Assembly (NCBI RefSeq): GCF_026711005.1
Contig: NZ_JAPPVJ010000003.1
Span: 485,568 to 549,567 of the forward strand
Direction: 5' to 3'
From: Sphingobacterium sp. UT-1RO-CII-1
GTDB taxonomy: Bacteria > Bacteroidota > Bacteroidia > Sphingobacteriales > Sphingobacteriaceae
Length of the DNA: 64,000 nt
Positions 63,595 through 64,000 of this stretch are shown piece after piece. How positions within the stretch are numbered: the first letter of the stretch is position 1; every line of letters begins with the position of its first letter. Position numbers and translations under genes: made by a program. The notes under the pieces were generated by a model. The model made no database searches. It saw nothing but the letters and a program-made list of their open reading frames with translations, and had not been told where the DNA came from.

Positions 63595-64000
63595 ATGAAA
63601 GAAAAAAACATCAGCAAAAGTATTATAATAGGGATTCCGCAACACTTTTCACTGAACAAAGTTTTTTATGCTCAGCTAAAAAAATTAGGTTTTGTTGTTT
63701 TTGATATAAGTATTCCTACAGAAGAGTTCCGTTATAAAAATATCATACAAAGAGCATATAATCTATATAGAAAAATATTCTTAAAAGATCGTGATTATAA
63801 AAAACATCTAAAAGAAATTGCTATTGAAGAAAGCTATATAAAAAAGCTTCAAGGCCTGCCGCATAAAGTAGATTATGCACTATTCATACGCCCTGATTTG
63901 TTTCCTATCTCGATAATAGAAAAAATAAAAACAAAGTCATCTCTTACTGTTGGTTATCAATGGGATGGATTGAAAAGATATCCAAATATCTATCCACGAA
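63595..64000 (+). CDS. Unassigned glycan-transferase-like protein, copy 2 (partial)
   Basis: The frame opens with ATG at 63595 and runs past the window edge, 135 codons being visible. DYALFIRPDLFPIS and YQWDGLKRYPNI align closely with the same stretches in the divergent gene at 62411-63415, so the two are paralogues in head-to-head orientation, 179 bases apart. The visible part is the N-terminal domain. Function unknown, transferase-like by analogy with the C-terminal half of the other copy. Confidence 0.75.
   Translation, partial: MKEKNISKSIIIGIPQHFSLNKVFYAQLKKLGFVVFDISIPTEEFRYKNIIQRAYNLYRKIFLKDRDYKKHLKEIAIEESYIKKLQGLPHKVDYALFIRPDLFPISIIEKIKTKSSLTVGYQWDGLKRYPNIYPR

Noticed and set aside
1..64000. 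CRISPR arrays, insertion sequences or prophage genes
   Set aside because: No repeat-spacer series, transposase or phage gene could be read anywhere in the window.

Overview
The window looks like a chromosomal segment of a low-GC member of the Bacteroidota, most likely the Sphingobacteriaceae. Four things point there: repeated promoter-like TAnnTTTG boxes, near-absence of Shine-Dalgarno sequences, the tRNA-Gln/prs/rplY/pth neighbourhood, and typical families of the phylum (DUF2723, DUF4292, DUF4254, M56 protease with TonB-plug repeats, ThuA/sugar dehydrogenase/cytochrome c fusion). No phage, transposase, CRISPR array or rRNA was seen.

Layout. 1-5.0 kb: the minus-strand thrA-thrB-thrC operon (thrC cut by the window edge), preceded by a Thr/Ile-rich leader peptide and a transcription attenuator. 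5.2-6.9 kb: an NlpC/P60 hydrolase, an orphan PyrR-like phosphoribosyltransferase and a small conserved protein. 7.1-10.2 kb: a secreted ThuA/dehydrogenase/PKD/cytochrome c protein. 10.3-16.1 kb: envelope genes on the minus strand (MltD-like transglycosylase, TatA, EnvC-like factor, DUF4292 lipoprotein, TPR protein). 16.2-19.1 kb: rplM-rpsI-rpsB and tsf. 19.1-25.2 kb: S9 peptidase, AI-2E family permease, Ada/Ogt-AlkB alkylation repair pair, SDR. 25.3-34.7 kb: a long minus-strand unit of TPR protein, outer-membrane barrel, HU/SPOR protein, ExbB, ExbD, TonB-like protein and folC, which reads as a proton-driven trans-envelope machine. 35-39.6 kb: pyrR-pyrB and a DUF2723 membrane protein. 39.9-42.7 kb: two identical tRNA-Gln genes, prs, rplY, pth. 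42.7-44.8 kb: an M56/BlaI two-gene sensor unit with a candidate operator. 45-54.3 kb: gltA and nuoH-I-J-K-L-M-N, the complex I membrane arm plus NuoI without nuoA-G. 54.3-64 kb: a glycan island with seven recognisable glycosyltransferases, a phosphoethanolamine-transferase-like sulfatase-fold enzyme, a chimeric GT2/DUF4254 gene and two divergent paralogues of an unassigned transferase-like family.

How the parts fit. The housekeeping modules (Thr synthesis, ribosome and EF-Ts, PRPP/pyrimidine synthesis, citrate synthase and complex I) are tightly packed in transcription units bounded by long, often perfect hairpins. The accessory interest lies in the cell-envelope units: the Exb/SPOR/TPR operon, the EnvC/DUF4292/TPR operon and the surface glycan island at the right-hand end, which looks rearranged (gene fusion, converging overlapping genes, duplicated families). 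All functional names come from reading motifs in the translations; no database search was run.
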